NCBI GenBank assembly: GCA_013176395.1
Contig: JABMLP010000025.1
Span: 614,215 to 678,214, forward strand
Length of the DNA: 64,000 bases
Origin: Venturia oleaginea
Lineage: Eukaryota; Ascomycota; Dothideomycetes; Venturiales; Venturiaceae
Reading direction: 5' to 3'
Position 1 is the stretch's first letter; each line of letters starts with the position of its first letter. The notes below the pieces were generated by a model, which did not search any database, was not told where the DNA came from, and worked only from the letters and a program-made list of their open reading frames with translations. Shown here piece after piece: positions 9,677 to 22,146 of this stretch. A program made the translations under genes and the position numbers.

Positions 9677-12530
9677 ATGGGAAAATCTCAAAACAATTCA
9701 GAAACCAAGAAGAACCGTTTTGGATGGGTTAAATCATTCACCACCAGGGATTCCGCCAAGAAAGATCCTGTGCTTCCACTCACCAACCACAGCAATGGTA
9801 ATGGTGCAGACACAACAGACACTCCGAACATCTCCCATACAAGCAGCAAGGATGCTGATATCCTCGGGTCCGTCAAGACTGCCGACAATACATCCACGGC
9901 TCGCCCTCAAGCCGCACCACCTCCTGATGATACCCAAGTTGCAGGAGAGAAATCTACCACCATAGAGGACACTGCCGAACAGAAACCCAAAATCCCTCTT
10001 ACCAAACGCGCAAAAGCCGGATCTATACGTTTTTATAGCCACACAAAAGGTGCTCTTTTGCACAGTTGGATCAATGTACTACTCGTATTCGTGCCATTGG
10101 GTATTGCCGTCAAGGTTGCTGGCTTGAGCCCATCGATCGTCTTCGCCATGAACGCCGTCGCAGTCATCCCTCTTGCTGGATTACTTGCACATGCTACTGA
10201 AAGTGTTGCTGGCAGGCTCGGAGACACTTTGGGAGCACTGCTCAATGTATCCTTCGGCAACGCTGTGGAATTGATTATATTGTAAGCATAACTGCGCGCT
10301 CACACTGCCGTCCACTCACTAACACTGTTCCAGTATGTATGTGAAGCCTTTAAGGCCTCAAGCAGAATGCGTGCTTCAAAGCCGCGCCTCTTCAGCCCAA
10401 AGCTCCCCTCGTTCCTACTTGCTGTGATCCCTTTTCTTCTGTTCAAGACTAGTGTTAACTTCTTTTCTTACTAATCACAGTATTGCACTCGTGAAGGTAA
10501 GCAAGTTTAACTCGTCGATCTTGAGAATTGCTAATAATCGCAGAATGAAATTCGAATTGTCCAAGCGTCTCTCCTCGGCTCCCTCCTAGCTAACCTGCTG
10601 CTCATTTTGGGCATGGCTTTCGCTGCAGGCGGCCTGCGATATCGAGAACAAGTGAGCTGCACCATTTCTCACATAGAGGCACTGACTAATTTCTCATAGA
10701 TCTACAACAATACCGTCACTCAAATGAGCGCAGTGATGCTCAGTCTAAGCGTCATGAGTTTGTTGCTACCTGTAAGTTAAAGGTTACGCCTTGCCTTGGA
10801 ATTGAGATATTCATAAGCCGTCAGACCGCCTTTCACGCATCCTTTGCCAATCTTGACGATGCGGACCACAAAACCATCCAGATTAGTCGAGGCACCAGTG
10901 TTGTAGGCATCTCCTATCATCTTTTCTGCGGCTGTAACTGTGGCTCACTATTTTCAGATCCTCCTACTCGTTTACATCCTGTACTTGCTCTTCCAATTGA
11001 AATCCCACGCATACCTATACACAAGCATGCCTCAAGAAAAGATTGATGAAGAATCCCACCCCGGAATACTTCACGACCTCATGGACACTTCAAGCTCATC
11101 GAGTTCCTCCGACTCTAGCACCACAGATAGCGATACGACTTCAGGATCCGTGAACACGGCAAAGAAGATTAAGCGCTATTTCAAGAAGGGACGAAGAAAG
11201 TCGAGCGCTAGCTCTGTCGACACCCCTTCGCTGGCTTCCCATGTCAGCTCTCCAACTGTTGAACCGGCACATTCGTACTTCGACTCTACTCCTCGTCGCC
11301 CAAGCGTTACTCTTCCCGATATCTTGAGCGGAGACGAGGGTGACAATGAAGCGGGAATGCCTGTTGGCCGCGATTTTGGCAATCCTATGTCTGGACAGAC
11401 ATCTCCATCTGAAGCAAAGCCGAGAAGAAAGACTCGCAAGGAGAAACACAGGGAAAAGAAACGTGGCAAGAAAGCCAAGAAATCCGAGGCAGCTGAAATG
11501 TCTGAGAAAGAGCCCATTGAGGCAGAGAGTTCAAAGGCCAATGCTGAACTTTCGTCCCGCACTGTTGGCTTTGTTGAGGACATATCTTCTCAAACAGTTC
11601 CTGCGACTACGCCGAAGGGTACTCCATTACCTCCCATGAAGCATTTCCCAAGGCCCGCTCTTCCCAAACTGCTTTCACAGAACGTATTCGTGGACCCTCA
11701 GCCCAAATACAACGACCTGTTTCCTGTACGCTCCCGTCCCCAAACTCCCGGCCTCCGGCGCACCAACTCCCTGCCAGATCGCATCAATGAGACTGGCCGA
11801 CACACTCCAGGTGGCGCTAGAGCGTGGCCACCACGTCCCGGACTCATCGCCGACCCAAAACCCAAACGTCAAGTCACTGATCCCGCAATCGATGCTGGAG
11901 AGGATGAGGAAGAGCCTGAAATGTCCCGTACCGCCGCCGTTATGATGCTTTTGATCAGTACTGGTCTGGTTGCAGTCTGCGCTGAATTTCTCGTCGATGC
12001 CATTCCAGGTATGGTTGAGAACTCTTCTGTCAGTCAAGCCTTCATCGGTCTCATCATCCTTCCCATCGTCGGCAACGCCGCCGAGCACGTCACTGCTGTC
12101 ACTGTTGCCGCGAAGAACAAGATGGATCTTGCCATCGGTGTTGCTGTCGGATCGAGTATTCAGATTGCCTTGTTCATCACTCCAGTTGTAGTCATCTTGG
12201 GTTGGTGCATGGACAAGGGGATGAGTCTCTACTTCAACTTGTTCGAGACCGTCTCTCTGTTCGTTGCGGTATTCGTGGTCAACTTCTTGGTACTGGACGG
12301 GAGAAGTAATTACCTTGAAGGTGTCTTGCTCATGTCAGCATACATCATTATTGCGTGAGTAAACCAGCATCCGCATTGAAATTCTCCAGCTAATCCATAG
12401 TAGTGTTTGCGCGTTCTTCTATCCCAACGAAGCTAATCAGAGTTCCCTTGGAGGAGCAGACAACAAGAATGCCACGCAAGCAGCAGCTGTGGTCGGTCGC
12501 GCATTGACGAATCTCGCAGGACACTTCTGA
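9677..12530 (+). CDS. Vacuolar-type Ca2+/H+ antiporter (CAX family), 7 exons, about 800 aa
   Basis: Exchanges cytosolic Ca2+ for vacuolar H+. Predicted join(9677..10281, 10481..10496, 10544..10651, 10700..10771, 10825..10902, 10958..12354, 12404..12530); exon 2 is a 16-nt microexon. Both CAX signature repeats are present: GNAVELIIFIALVKNEI near residues 195-210 and GNAAEHVTAVTVAAKNKMDL near 665-685. Helices flank each, including SLLANLLLILGMAFAAGGLRY. Between about residues 315 and 615 lies a hydrophilic loop of some 300 residues rich in Ser, Thr, Lys and Pro, where the usual CAX acidic loop is only tens of residues; it is probably cytosolic and regulatory. The N-terminal 115 residues are also hydrophilic. 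The last acceptor could be 12401 instead of 12404, adding one serine. Confidence 0.88.
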
Positions 12531-13581
12531 TCGGGCGTGGTTTTCGTGTTGCAGCAATCATTCAACACGTATCAACCAGCTTGTCTGGATTCCCGATCCT
12601 TCCTGCTTTTGCGTTATTGATTTCGACCGTCTCTACGAACATGTTGAGTTTGTTGTGGGTCTCACTTCGTCGGTGAAGGGCGGATTGGAGAGTACCACTA
12701 TGGGACATTTCTTTGTGAGGACTCTAAATTTCTATATAGTCCTCGTCATGCATTATACAGAACGGAGCCAGTTCTGCTACCACACCTCCTCGTTTGATTA
12801 ACGACCTAAGCCTTGAAGTATCTCTTTCTGCTTTAGACAGACAAAGCAATCTCGATTGATGAAGACGTGACTTGAGCCGTATCAACAATGTAGTCTGCTA
12901 CATATTTTGAGGCGGCAGCAGCATCGTCTCTGATACTGTGGTTAGCCAAGCCAAGGCTGAGTCCCAGGGTGTGATCACATGCATGATGTATTTTCTGCTG
13001 GTCCAGCTGAATAATGATAGGTTGAAATGTCGGTGCAGAGGATGCATGAAATATGAGGTGGTGGTGAGGGGAGTGATGGACGTGTGAGATGCCTTTTGCA
13101 GACCCAACTCGACGTTACATCGCTTGCTTACCCGGCATCCCTCCCTGTTCTCCACTGAAAAGATGCGTCGGGCTGCATTTCCTGCGGCTGTCCGCGAACT
13201 CACGAAAGGGACCAGCAAGGGTTGTTCCATTCTGTGTCTCTAAGGTGCGCAGGTTCCCGTCAATTTGATAGAGCTGCCGAATTGAGGCTGCGATGGAATT
13301 GACGGCTTACCAACTCTCGTATCTTTCTAGCGTTGGTAAGCCTATCTATCTTTGCTCGCGCTCGTGTGCTCATGCGACCGGCGTCCGATTAGGACCCTGG
13401 TTCTTTCTGATCTATACCCTGCAAATAAGCATGTTATTCGTATATAGCAGTCCCCGGCCTGCTTGCCAGTAATCTTCAGCTTTCACTATTCTCCTCCCTC
13501 GTACGACATCAGCTACACCGTAGCTCTAGGGTAGCTTTCTACGCACCCTCCCATCGTGGACTATCCAATCCTGACGCGACA
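12531..13581. other. Intergenic, no gene seen
   Basis: About 1 kb between the antiporter stop and the next ATG on the same strand. A minus-strand open frame at 12898-13230 has no domain features. The right half is presumably the promoter and leader of the transporter gene. Confidence 0.45.
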
Positions 13582-15301
13582 ATGGTAGAGCTCAATGAGA
13601 AGGGCGGCGATGCCTCAGTGTCACCAAACGACCACGGCCATTCTCCCCCTCCATCTTCATCCCTGCAGGAGGCCGCCACTCTTGAGCTTCCGAGAAGCTG
13701 GAAGTACCGACAGCTCAGTATAGGCTCTTACAAATTCCCCTACTATGCCTCTCCACAGGTTCAATTGGTCATTGTGGCATTCGTTTGCTTTCTATGTCCG
13801 GGCATGTTCAATGCGCTGAGTGGTCTTGGAGGTGCGGGTAACCTGGACCCGAAACCTGCCGACGACGCCAACATGGCTCTCTATGCGACATTCTCAGTAA
13901 TTGGCTTCTTTGCTGGAACCTTTACGAACAAGATTGGCATCAAGCTAGCCCTGGCATTTGGTGGAACTGGTACATATAACCAACATGGTTATCCTTCTCC
14001 GTTTTGAACTAACGAACTTGTCAGGATATGCTATCTACGTTGGATCCTTCCTTTCCTATGCGCACAACCACAACTATGGATTTGCCGTCTTTGCTGGAAC
14101 ATACTTGGGCATTTGCGCTGGAATCTTATGGTGCGCCCAGGGAGCCATCATGATGAGCTACCCACCAGAGAAATCAAAGGGAAAATACATTTCGTGGTTC
14201 TGGATGATCTTCAACCTCGGTGCAGTCATTGGTTCTTTGGTAAGGCAGTGAAGCTCGAAAATCGAGGATTCAGCTAATCCCAGTAGATCCCTCTTGGAGA
14301 GAACATTCACGTTACGACAAAAGCAACCGTGTCTGACGGAACCTACATTGGATTCCTCGTCCTGACTTTACTTGGAGCTGCATTGGCATTATCTTTGACA
14401 AACGCCAACGATGTCATTCGAAGTGACGGATCGCGAGTGATCGTGCAGAAGAATCCCACCTGGAAGTCAGAGCTGATGGGCCTCGTCGAAACTTTCAAGA
14501 CCGATCCTTACATCCTCTTCATGTTCCCAATGTTTTTCGCCTCCAATTGGTTTTACGCCTACCACTTCAACGGTGTGAACGGAGCTCGCTTCAATACACG
14601 GACCAAGGCACTCAACGGAGTCATCTACTACATTATGCAGATCGTCGGCGCTTACATTTTCGGCTATGCTCTGGACACGACAAGATTCCGACGTTCTACG
14701 CGTGCGAAGGCAGGTTGGCTTGCTATTTTCTTGCTTACCTTTGCAATCTGGGGTGGTGGATACGATTTCCAGAAGGGATACACGCGAGCAGATATTGCCG
14801 TCCCAGAAGATGGGTCACCCGCCAAGGTTGAACCTTTAGATTGGTCTGACTCGGGATACGGTGGGCCTTTGGTTCTGTACATGTTCTACGGTTTCTACGA
14901 TGCCGCGTTCCAGACTTGTGTGTACTGGTTTATGGGTGCTATGACCAACAATAGCAGGAAGTTGGCCAACTTTGCTGGGTTCTACAAAGGCATTGTGAGT
15001 CCTATCCCACTTCTAGGTCAACTTGAATACATACTAACATGCAATCTAGCAATCCGCCGGCTCGGCTGTAATTTGGCGCCTTGATAGCAACAAAGTCCCG
15101 TACATGAATTTGTTCGCGTCTTGCTGGGGCCTTCTGGCTGGTGGTCTCATCTTTGCATTGCCTTTGATCCTCACCAAAATTAAGGACCACGTTCCGCTTG
15201 AGGAAGATCTCAAATTCTCGGACGAGACTCTTGAGGATGTCGCGCCCACGGGAAGTATCAGCCACCAAGGTGGTGCTGTTCCTGTCACTGAGAAGGTCTG
15301 A
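13582..15301 (+). CDS. UNC93/DUF895-like major facilitator membrane protein, 4 exons, 520 aa
   Basis: Predicted join(13582..13969, 14025..14239, 14287..14994, 15050..15301); all junctions have GT..AG and keep frame. The protein is polytopic: an N-terminal hydrophilic segment of about 50 residues, then helices such as VQLVIVAFVCFLCPGMFNAL, ALYATFSVIGFFAGTFTNKI and GTYLGICAGILWCAQGAIMM, and a final helix pair before a cytoplasmic tail. The motifs PGMFNALSGLGG and LWCAQGAIMMSYP, and YPPEKSKGKYISWFW, are typical of fungal UNC93-like proteins. Substrate is unknown; family members are annotated as transporters mainly by fold. Localisation in plasma or organelle membrane cannot be read from the sequence. 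Confidence 0.85.
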
Positions 15302-16325
15302 TGGGTCCCACCAAAATGGGTTTTCTGGGTGCTTTTTATGTGGGTATCATTCTGCTGAGCTTCACAGCGGGCGTATCTAAGGACTAGTTTCAGAGAGAAT
15401 TTTCATGACTACGGTCATGACTGATATTAATGAATTTACTCAATACCATTTCTTTTGACCGATCCCTGAGGGTCTGCAGAGTGAAATGAGGATACACGGT
15501 AGCTTGGACGAAAGACGGGTCCACGATGTATGATGGCATTTGTTACCTTGATATAGACATTCGGGGTCACGAGATGCCCCTGAGGTCAATGCAACGGACC
15601 GGCGAACGAGCTGTATGGGGTAGTCGAAGGTTGCAGACGCTGGTTACATATCCAATGTTGCATCCTTCCCGACTTGCAAATGAGGCCTCTCAGCCCTGCC
15701 CTGCGGATTGAGGTGCCACCTAGGCAGAGTCTGTAACTGAAGCTGTCAGTGTATGATGATTTGTTACCGTGTTCTCTATACTACTATACGCGTATAACTA
15801 TGTCTCGGTCACCACGCGACGTCGACAAGGATATTGGAGATATACATAGAATAGTAATAATTCACCGAGCGGCCCCGTTTCAAGTAGATTAATTGTATTG
15901 TCCTAAACAGGAATAGATCCAATGTAACATGGATGGATTCCGGCTTGCTCCAGCGACGTCAAACGGCTGGAGGTTGAAGTTCGTGCAAGCTAGCTTCGGC
16001 TGGTGGGACATGTCTCTCTGCTTCCCTTCGCCGCATCCAATTCGTCGTCGTTTTCACCCCTGCTGTGACTGCTGCCACGGCAATCCAAGCTGTGGAGCAA
16101 TACCACCTTCTATCTCGACTGCGACTGATTCTTTACGCGTATCGTCACTATGCGATATCGCTCATTCACGACGAGCCCGCCAACCTCACCATATCTGAAG
16201 GCCGGCTCACAGCAGCACCACCTCAGCCTTCTCTCGAACAAACACTAGGCCCGCCTTGTTTGTCATATCAGCTACTTCTCAAGTTAGCTTGTCACGCTCT
16301 CTTGGAGTCGCTACACTACACTGCC
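15302..16325. other. Intergenic/leader of the hexokinase-like gene
   Basis: About 1 kb without a recognised gene. From 16065 an open frame leads in phase into the hexokinase frame, so an upstream start is formally possible, but its residues do not resemble a hexokinase N-terminus. Confidence 0.45.
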
Positions 16326-18038
16326 ATGTTCGACATTTGGCACTCTCTCGTTGCTTCGATCCGCTCACTCGCTATGCTACCTTCCATTATACAAGCTCTC
16401 CCTTCCTCTTTGACATCGACAAAACACATACACCACCATGTAATTGCAGAGTACCATCGCACCATGGACGACTTTCTTCAAGAAGCGAGGCGGCTGTTCC
16501 AATCGCCGACTAGTGCGAAGAACATGCTAGCTATGTCAGATGCGCTGCAAGACGAGTTTAAGCAAAAGCTACATTCGAGCAATATCAGCATGTTGCCCTC
16601 CTACATATATACACTGCCCACGGGTCAAGAGCGTGGGTCCTATCTGGCTTTGGACGTGGGTGGCTCAACTTTCAGGGTGGCGTTTGTGGAATTGAGCGGC
16701 AGGGAAAATGAGAAAGAGAGCATGCGCATCGTCAAGATGTGCACGTATAAGATCTGCAACTTGGTCAAGGAATTGGAGGGCCACCAATTCTTCGATTGGA
16801 TGGCGGAGAAGATACAAGAGACTTTGAGCGATCCTGTGGTGGTTGAGCTTCATGGCTCGGAGACGCTCATTATGGGCCTAGCATGGTCTTTTCCGATAGA
16901 GTACGCGCCGGATAATCATTTGCGTAGCCTTGCCATGACTGACAGAAAATAGAACAACATCACCAGGCACGGGTATTCTATTAGACATGGGCAAGGGCTT
17001 TAAGGCAGGCAAGGGTGTGGTTGGGCAAGACATTGGCAGCCTGATCATGCAGGCTTGTCAGAAGAAGGTTTGCCGTCCAGATTGGAGATGCTAAGATCTG
17101 AGCTGATTGAATCGTATAGAAACTCAATGTCCGCCTCGATGCGATCATAAATGACGGCCAAGCAACACTGTTGACAAGAGCTTACCAAGACGATGCGACA
17201 TGCTTTGGCTTGATTCTAGGAACTGGCACGAACATGTCCATGGTCCTTCCAGTGAAAGCTTTTGGTAAGGAGAAATTTGGAAGCAGGCAGCCAGAATGGT
17301 TCGATAATGCCGAGCATGTTCTTCTGAACACCGAAATGAGTATGTTTGGAAAGAAAATATTTCCGGCAACAAAGTGGGACAATGCTTTGAATAAGGCGCA
17401 CTCGATGCCCAATTTCCAGCCACTGGAGTATTTTATTGGTGGTCGATATCAAGGTGAAATCGTGCGATTGATTTTGGTCGATGCCATCATGAAGGCTGGA
17501 CTATTTGATGGGCAATATCCAGAACGCTTTTCGGAGCCATATTCATTGGAGACTTTGACCATGGCTGCATTTGAGGAGTAAGTCACTTTATACCTGGTTC
17601 CGTGCGTGGTCAAACCTAATGCTACGCAGCGCGGATTCTCCATGCCTTTCCAAAGCAGCCGTCGTTCTGCAAACGCAGCATCCGATGCGATTCACGCCCT
17701 CGCTCACCGACCTTCTGTTCGTACAACAAATTTGCCAGCTGGTATCCCAGCGAGCAGCCGCATATCTAGCCACTGCGGCGCACGCGCTGTGGGTAATGAG
17801 AGCGTCAGCAGAAGGTCTTCCAATTCAGGAGGCTGGAGATCTTTCTATTGGATGCAATGGATCAGTCATTCAATATTATCCCGCCTTCAGAGAACTAGCT
17901 CAGAAACACTTGGATGATCTGGTTGGATTATCTGGTGGCAAAGGACAATCCATCGTTCTTGAGACGGCTGAAGAGGCCGCTATCTTTGGTGCTGCTGTGG
18001 CGGCAGCGTCGATTGCGAGTGCGAGGGATGAGTCGTAG
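16326..18038 (+). CDS. Atypical hexokinase-like protein, 4 exons, about 518 aa
   Basis: Sugar kinase of the hexokinase fold, predicted join(16326..16900, 16953..17067, 17120..17577, 17630..18038). Motifs in order: phosphate-1 loop LALDVGGSTFRVAFVEL (D110), sugar region LAWSFPIE, then INDGQATLL with the catalytic Asp at 242, phosphate-2 LILGTGTNMSM, and adenosine-side GCNGSVIQYYPAFRE. Usual hexokinases read LDLGGTNFRV and NDTVGTL, so loop residues differ although the catalytic Asp is kept. The N-terminus contains a moderately hydrophobic stretch (LVASIRSLAMLPSIIQAL) before the conserved core. These traits fit the diverged fungal group with Aspergillus HxkC/XprF, known for a regulatory role in starvation and protease control; that placement is inference. 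In-frame ATGs allow starts at 16065, 16326 or 16464. Confidence 0.8.
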
Positions 18039-20437
18039 ATGGCGTTAGAATGATTGCCGATGCGGGACAACACTTGGTCTGTAAGGGTCCATTTCGCGAG
18101 GATATCCACGCCGAATCTCAGGAGCATACCACGAATGAGCGAGCACGGGACCAAGATTTGGCGAGGCATTTCAGCAACACTTGGAAGCTCGACGACCTGT
18201 TCTCTGAGCGAGGACGTTTCTTTATTGTACGTATTAACGAAGGATGATTAGGTGGATGAGCAAGCCCCTGCTACTCGATGAAGTAGGGAGATCTGGATTA
18301 AGGCGGCATTTTCTTTATCGATGGCATTTTTCTTCTGTCAGCAGAGTTGATACCACGCATAATTTAGCATAGAGCGAGCGTTCACTGCCTACTAGCATTG
18401 TATGTATAGTAGAGAGTTTTCTATTAACGCACCTCAACGAAGATGGATCGAATTTTCGCCCGCGCACTTTTTTCTTTCTTTCTTTCATCTCGATGCCATT
18501 CTTCCCGATGCTTGCTTCTAAGAGTGGGTGGACTGGGTTTTGGAAAGTATTGTGCCGCTTAATGTGAAAGGGATGTTGGCGTCTTGCAAGACTCCCTTTC
18601 TCTACTGGGTTAAGGGATGTACGTTATCGTGCTGGTGGTGGAGGTTGGCGAAATTGATTTCGTTGACGAGGGTTTACCTGCCTTGGACGGGAGTTGCCAG
18701 GGGGGGATACCGATATGTATGTACCCACTTACTTCCCAACCACTCCTTCCACATACAGCCAGCCACAGAATCAACCCTTCTGTCCATGGGGTAGGCAGTT
18801 CCCTGTCCAGACTGAAGGGGGATGAATGGACTCGATAGGTTTTGAGATTGAGATTGAGATTGAGAAGGAAAGAGTGGAGGGGTAGGGAGAGGAGTTGAGT
18901 TGAGGAAAGGGAGGGTTATGTATATCATTAATGGATATTCGAATAACGACCTAAGAGCTACTTACTATAGCTTCCACCGAATTATGCATCGAGATCCCGC
19001 CCGCACGTTGGAGTACGTACCGTTAGTGAAAAAAAATGAAAAAATTCCATGGTAGATGATTCTGAAAAGCAAGTGCATAGCCGAATAAAAGAAGACGGTA
19101 AGAAGGAAGGAAAAATTAAGCGAAAGATAGGAAGGAGATACCCGATGTTTCTACTTCTAGCCCTCAACTCACCATGACACCATCCACCCAAAAACTCGAC
19201 AAAGGAAAAAAAAAAAAGGAAAGAAAAAAAACTAAAAAAAAACTTCAGCCTTGTCCTCATCGCCTCGCAAGCGAAATATCAAAAGATCCTACCAGTACTC
19301 ATGCAGTTGCAGAACACATAATGCGCGTCTCAGACATGTCGTAGCGGAATCCCCATCCCCTTGCCATCACCTGTCTGGCAAAAGAGAGAAAAATTATGGA
19401 GATATCCCAACACCAATGGTTTCATTATCTGCTGTCAAGACATATCTTCGCCAACGATAGCCGTCGCGTACATACATGCATGCATGCCCAGACAAACACA
19501 TGACTCATCCGTTCATCACATGCCTCCCTCCTTCCCTCCCTCTATGGCAGGCTGCCGTGGAATCACAGTTCATGCACCGCATGCCACTTAGATACAGGCC
19601 AGACCAGGCCACCAGCGGCCCGCTCGGAGATGCAATGGCGGCGAGAATAAGGAATGTATGTGGCTCCATCAGGTCAGATCATGTCGAATTGGAATGGATT
19701 CCATCCAATAAGCTGGCGGTGGTGATACATAATCTTACGAAAGTCCCTCGGTCTGTCTTATCTCGCGTGTCCATCATTCGTTTCGATTGCGGCAACCATG
19801 CTCCTATCCCGAACCTCCTTTCCACATGAGGTCGGGAGCGTTTGTGCAAATCCGACAATTCCAGTCCTTTTCCTGTGCCATCCTGTCATCAACCGTGACA
19901 TTCACTCCCACATAGCTGCGCAGCAGCTGGCAAAAAGCCTATCCATACTTGAATTACAAAAAGGGGGCATGATGCTGAAATAAACCCATATTTCACGTCA
20001 TGATCAGGTGTGACAACAAAAATCATCCACTTGTCTCCCCGTCAATGTTCTGCCTCGCACATGGCCATGCTTGAGCGCCGAGCGTGATCTGACTTGCAAT
20101 GTCTTGCAGGATCTGACACTCGAAATCCCGGAGGTGATACGTGCGGCTAAAGCTGCCGGAACCGACCGTTCTGTGTAACGATCACCGTTACTAGTCGAAG
20201 AGCACAGCCTTTCTCCGCGTAGCGCGAGCCTGCATTCCTCCTAATCTGGAAGGCTCGCTTCTCGGGACAGTCGGATGCACGCTTCCGTTTGTGCGGTGTG
20301 AAAAGGGGACGGCACGTGCAGTGATTGTGCTCTGGCATACGGATCGAAATTTGATCACTCGTCGAGCTGATGTTGTTCAGAAGTGATGGAGGAGATAGAC
20401 GTTCGTTGCAATTTGGTAAAGAGCAACTTTGATTCGT
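18039..20437. other. Long intergenic region between convergent genes; simple repeats only
   Basis: About 2.4 kb, the tail-to-tail gap between the hexokinase and NDT80 genes. It holds a GAGATT run (about 18844-18865), an A-rich tract with several A8-A12 runs (19203-19245) and short pyrimidine-rich stretches. No open frame shows domain features, and no tRNA was identified. It probably contains long 3' UTRs. Confidence 0.5.
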
Positions 20438-22146
20438 TCAATGTTGATCTTCTGAAAAGTATCGTTTAGAGCGGTTTTTCACAGCCAGTGCCTTTGGATC
20501 TGTTGGAAGACCGCTGTGGTGAACAACATGCTGTGAATGATTAAAAAATATCGTTAAGAATATAACTCCGAGGCGCACTTACAGGTCGGTAAACCGCATC
20601 ACACGGCGTGCTCCAGTCATCTAGACTGAGCGGGAAATACTCGTATAGCAAATCCGCACTTTCATCGGGACTGTTGATCAAATTGATGGAGAATGAGGGA
20701 GTTCGAGGAACCACCTGAGACATGCGAGGGTGTTTTCGGGAGCTATCCATAGGCGAGCTTGACTTTCGTGGCTCGTCGTCTGTCAGAGACAAGAGTATGG
20801 GAGCAGTGCTGAGCGATCTTTGGTTATGTGGGTATCGTGTAAGATCAGGACTTGACTGAGCATACGCATTTGGTGGTGTTTGCACATGAAAAGCTGGTGG
20901 ATCCATTGGCAGAGCAGTCATTGCACCAGGCTGGCCGGTAGGAATTTTCCACTCGAAGAAGTCTGGCGAGACATTTATGTCGTTGGGATTAAAAGAGAAA
21001 GATAATCGTGGGATGTCAATTGCACCGGCGCTGCCCAGACTCTCATGCTTCGCATGCTTGGGTAGTGATTCTCCTGTCGAAGTCCTAGAGGACAAATTCA
21101 CGGCTTTTCTGGCTGATGCACTGCTGATGGGAAAGTCCTTGCGTGACTGAAAATTCCTAGGACTTCTGCCACGGACAATGATGGCTCCAGACTGAGCCTC
21201 ACATAGTGGGACGATGGCACCTGTTGCGAGGGTTGCCATGACTTTCAAGCTAAGAACAAAGTGCTGCTGGAGCTCCTTTCTGCGGCCATTGTTGGCAGTC
21301 GCTATTCTGAATTGGAGGCGTTTCCACGAGATTGGAAAGCTAACATATTCAGATCCCGTTTCTTGGCTGCTCATCAGGTCTAACGGCATCGTGGACGGCT
21401 CTCTCTCTGTTTTATCCTCAGCGATTGGACCACTGGTGGCGGGAGTTTTCCATGGCACGGATATGATTTTCACAGGGTTCCCTTCAACGGACTCTGTGGC
21501 CGAGACTGTCAATTCCTGACCAAGTATCGGTATCTGCTCTCCTTGGTCGGTTAGAATGTAGCGCATGCCTCGCGGTACGGTCAGGGTTCCAGTGATCTGA
21601 AAGAGATTCCGACGATAGCAAGTGAGTTCGGTTGACGGCGCAGCAGTTTCGCCTGGTACTGCCCAAGGCGACTCGGCCAAAAAGAACATGCCGTGGAGCT
21701 GAGCATTTACAGAAATGGAGATTGGCCGTGAAGCGTAATCGAGCAGTGTATAACCAAATGTAGGAGTCGAGAAGCTCAGAAGCTTGTTGTCTCTGTCAAT
21801 CGACGAGGGGACCTCCAATGTAGGCTGCTCCTGGGGGATTGCGGAATCATAGTTGCTCATCTGGTCCGAGAAGGGGTCTTCGTAGGCGCTCGCATTGCGT
21901 TTGAGGGAGGGAGTACCGTGGTGGACGGAATGGCGGCCATACTGCGTCGCAGTCTCGCTTCTGAGAAGTTGTTAGCAATTGGGTTTATACGTCTGTTCTG
22001 GGCACATACCCAGCGTAGGTCTCAGCATCGAAGTTGGAGTGGTGGTCCAGATTGTCGAGGGGAAGATGGAGCGGGAGCATACCGTCCACGGTCGTGACGT
22101 TCGACATTGACAGTTGGTTCCCCGGCTGGAGATAGGACATGGTCAT
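20438..22146 (-). CDS. xprG: NDT80/PhoG-like transcription factor, VIB-1/XprG type, 3 exons, 535 aa
   Basis: Nuclear p53-like DNA-binding regulator. In Neurospora (VIB-1) and Aspergillus nidulans (XprG) the family controls secreted proteases, starvation responses and programmed cell death in heterokaryon incompatibility. Predicted complement(20438..20530, 20583..21960, 22010..22146). The N-terminus MTMSYLQPGNQLSM is in the small first exon. The NDT80 domain spans about residues 107-314, including FGYTLLDYASRPISISVNAQ and PISWKRLQFRIATANNGRRK, with basic ending GRSPRNFQSRKDF. A Ser/Pro-rich activation-like region follows. The third exon gives the conserved tail (VVHHSGLP and RSKRYFSED); without that splice the frame would end early in an intron. 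ATGs at 22146 and 22140 are both possible starts. Gene symbol is by family likeness. Confidence 0.88.

Noticed and set aside
20531..20582. Apparent early C-terminus of the NDT80-type protein at 20541
   Set aside because: A 52-nt intron with GTAAGT donor and TTCACAG acceptor leads to a third exon with the conserved family tail.
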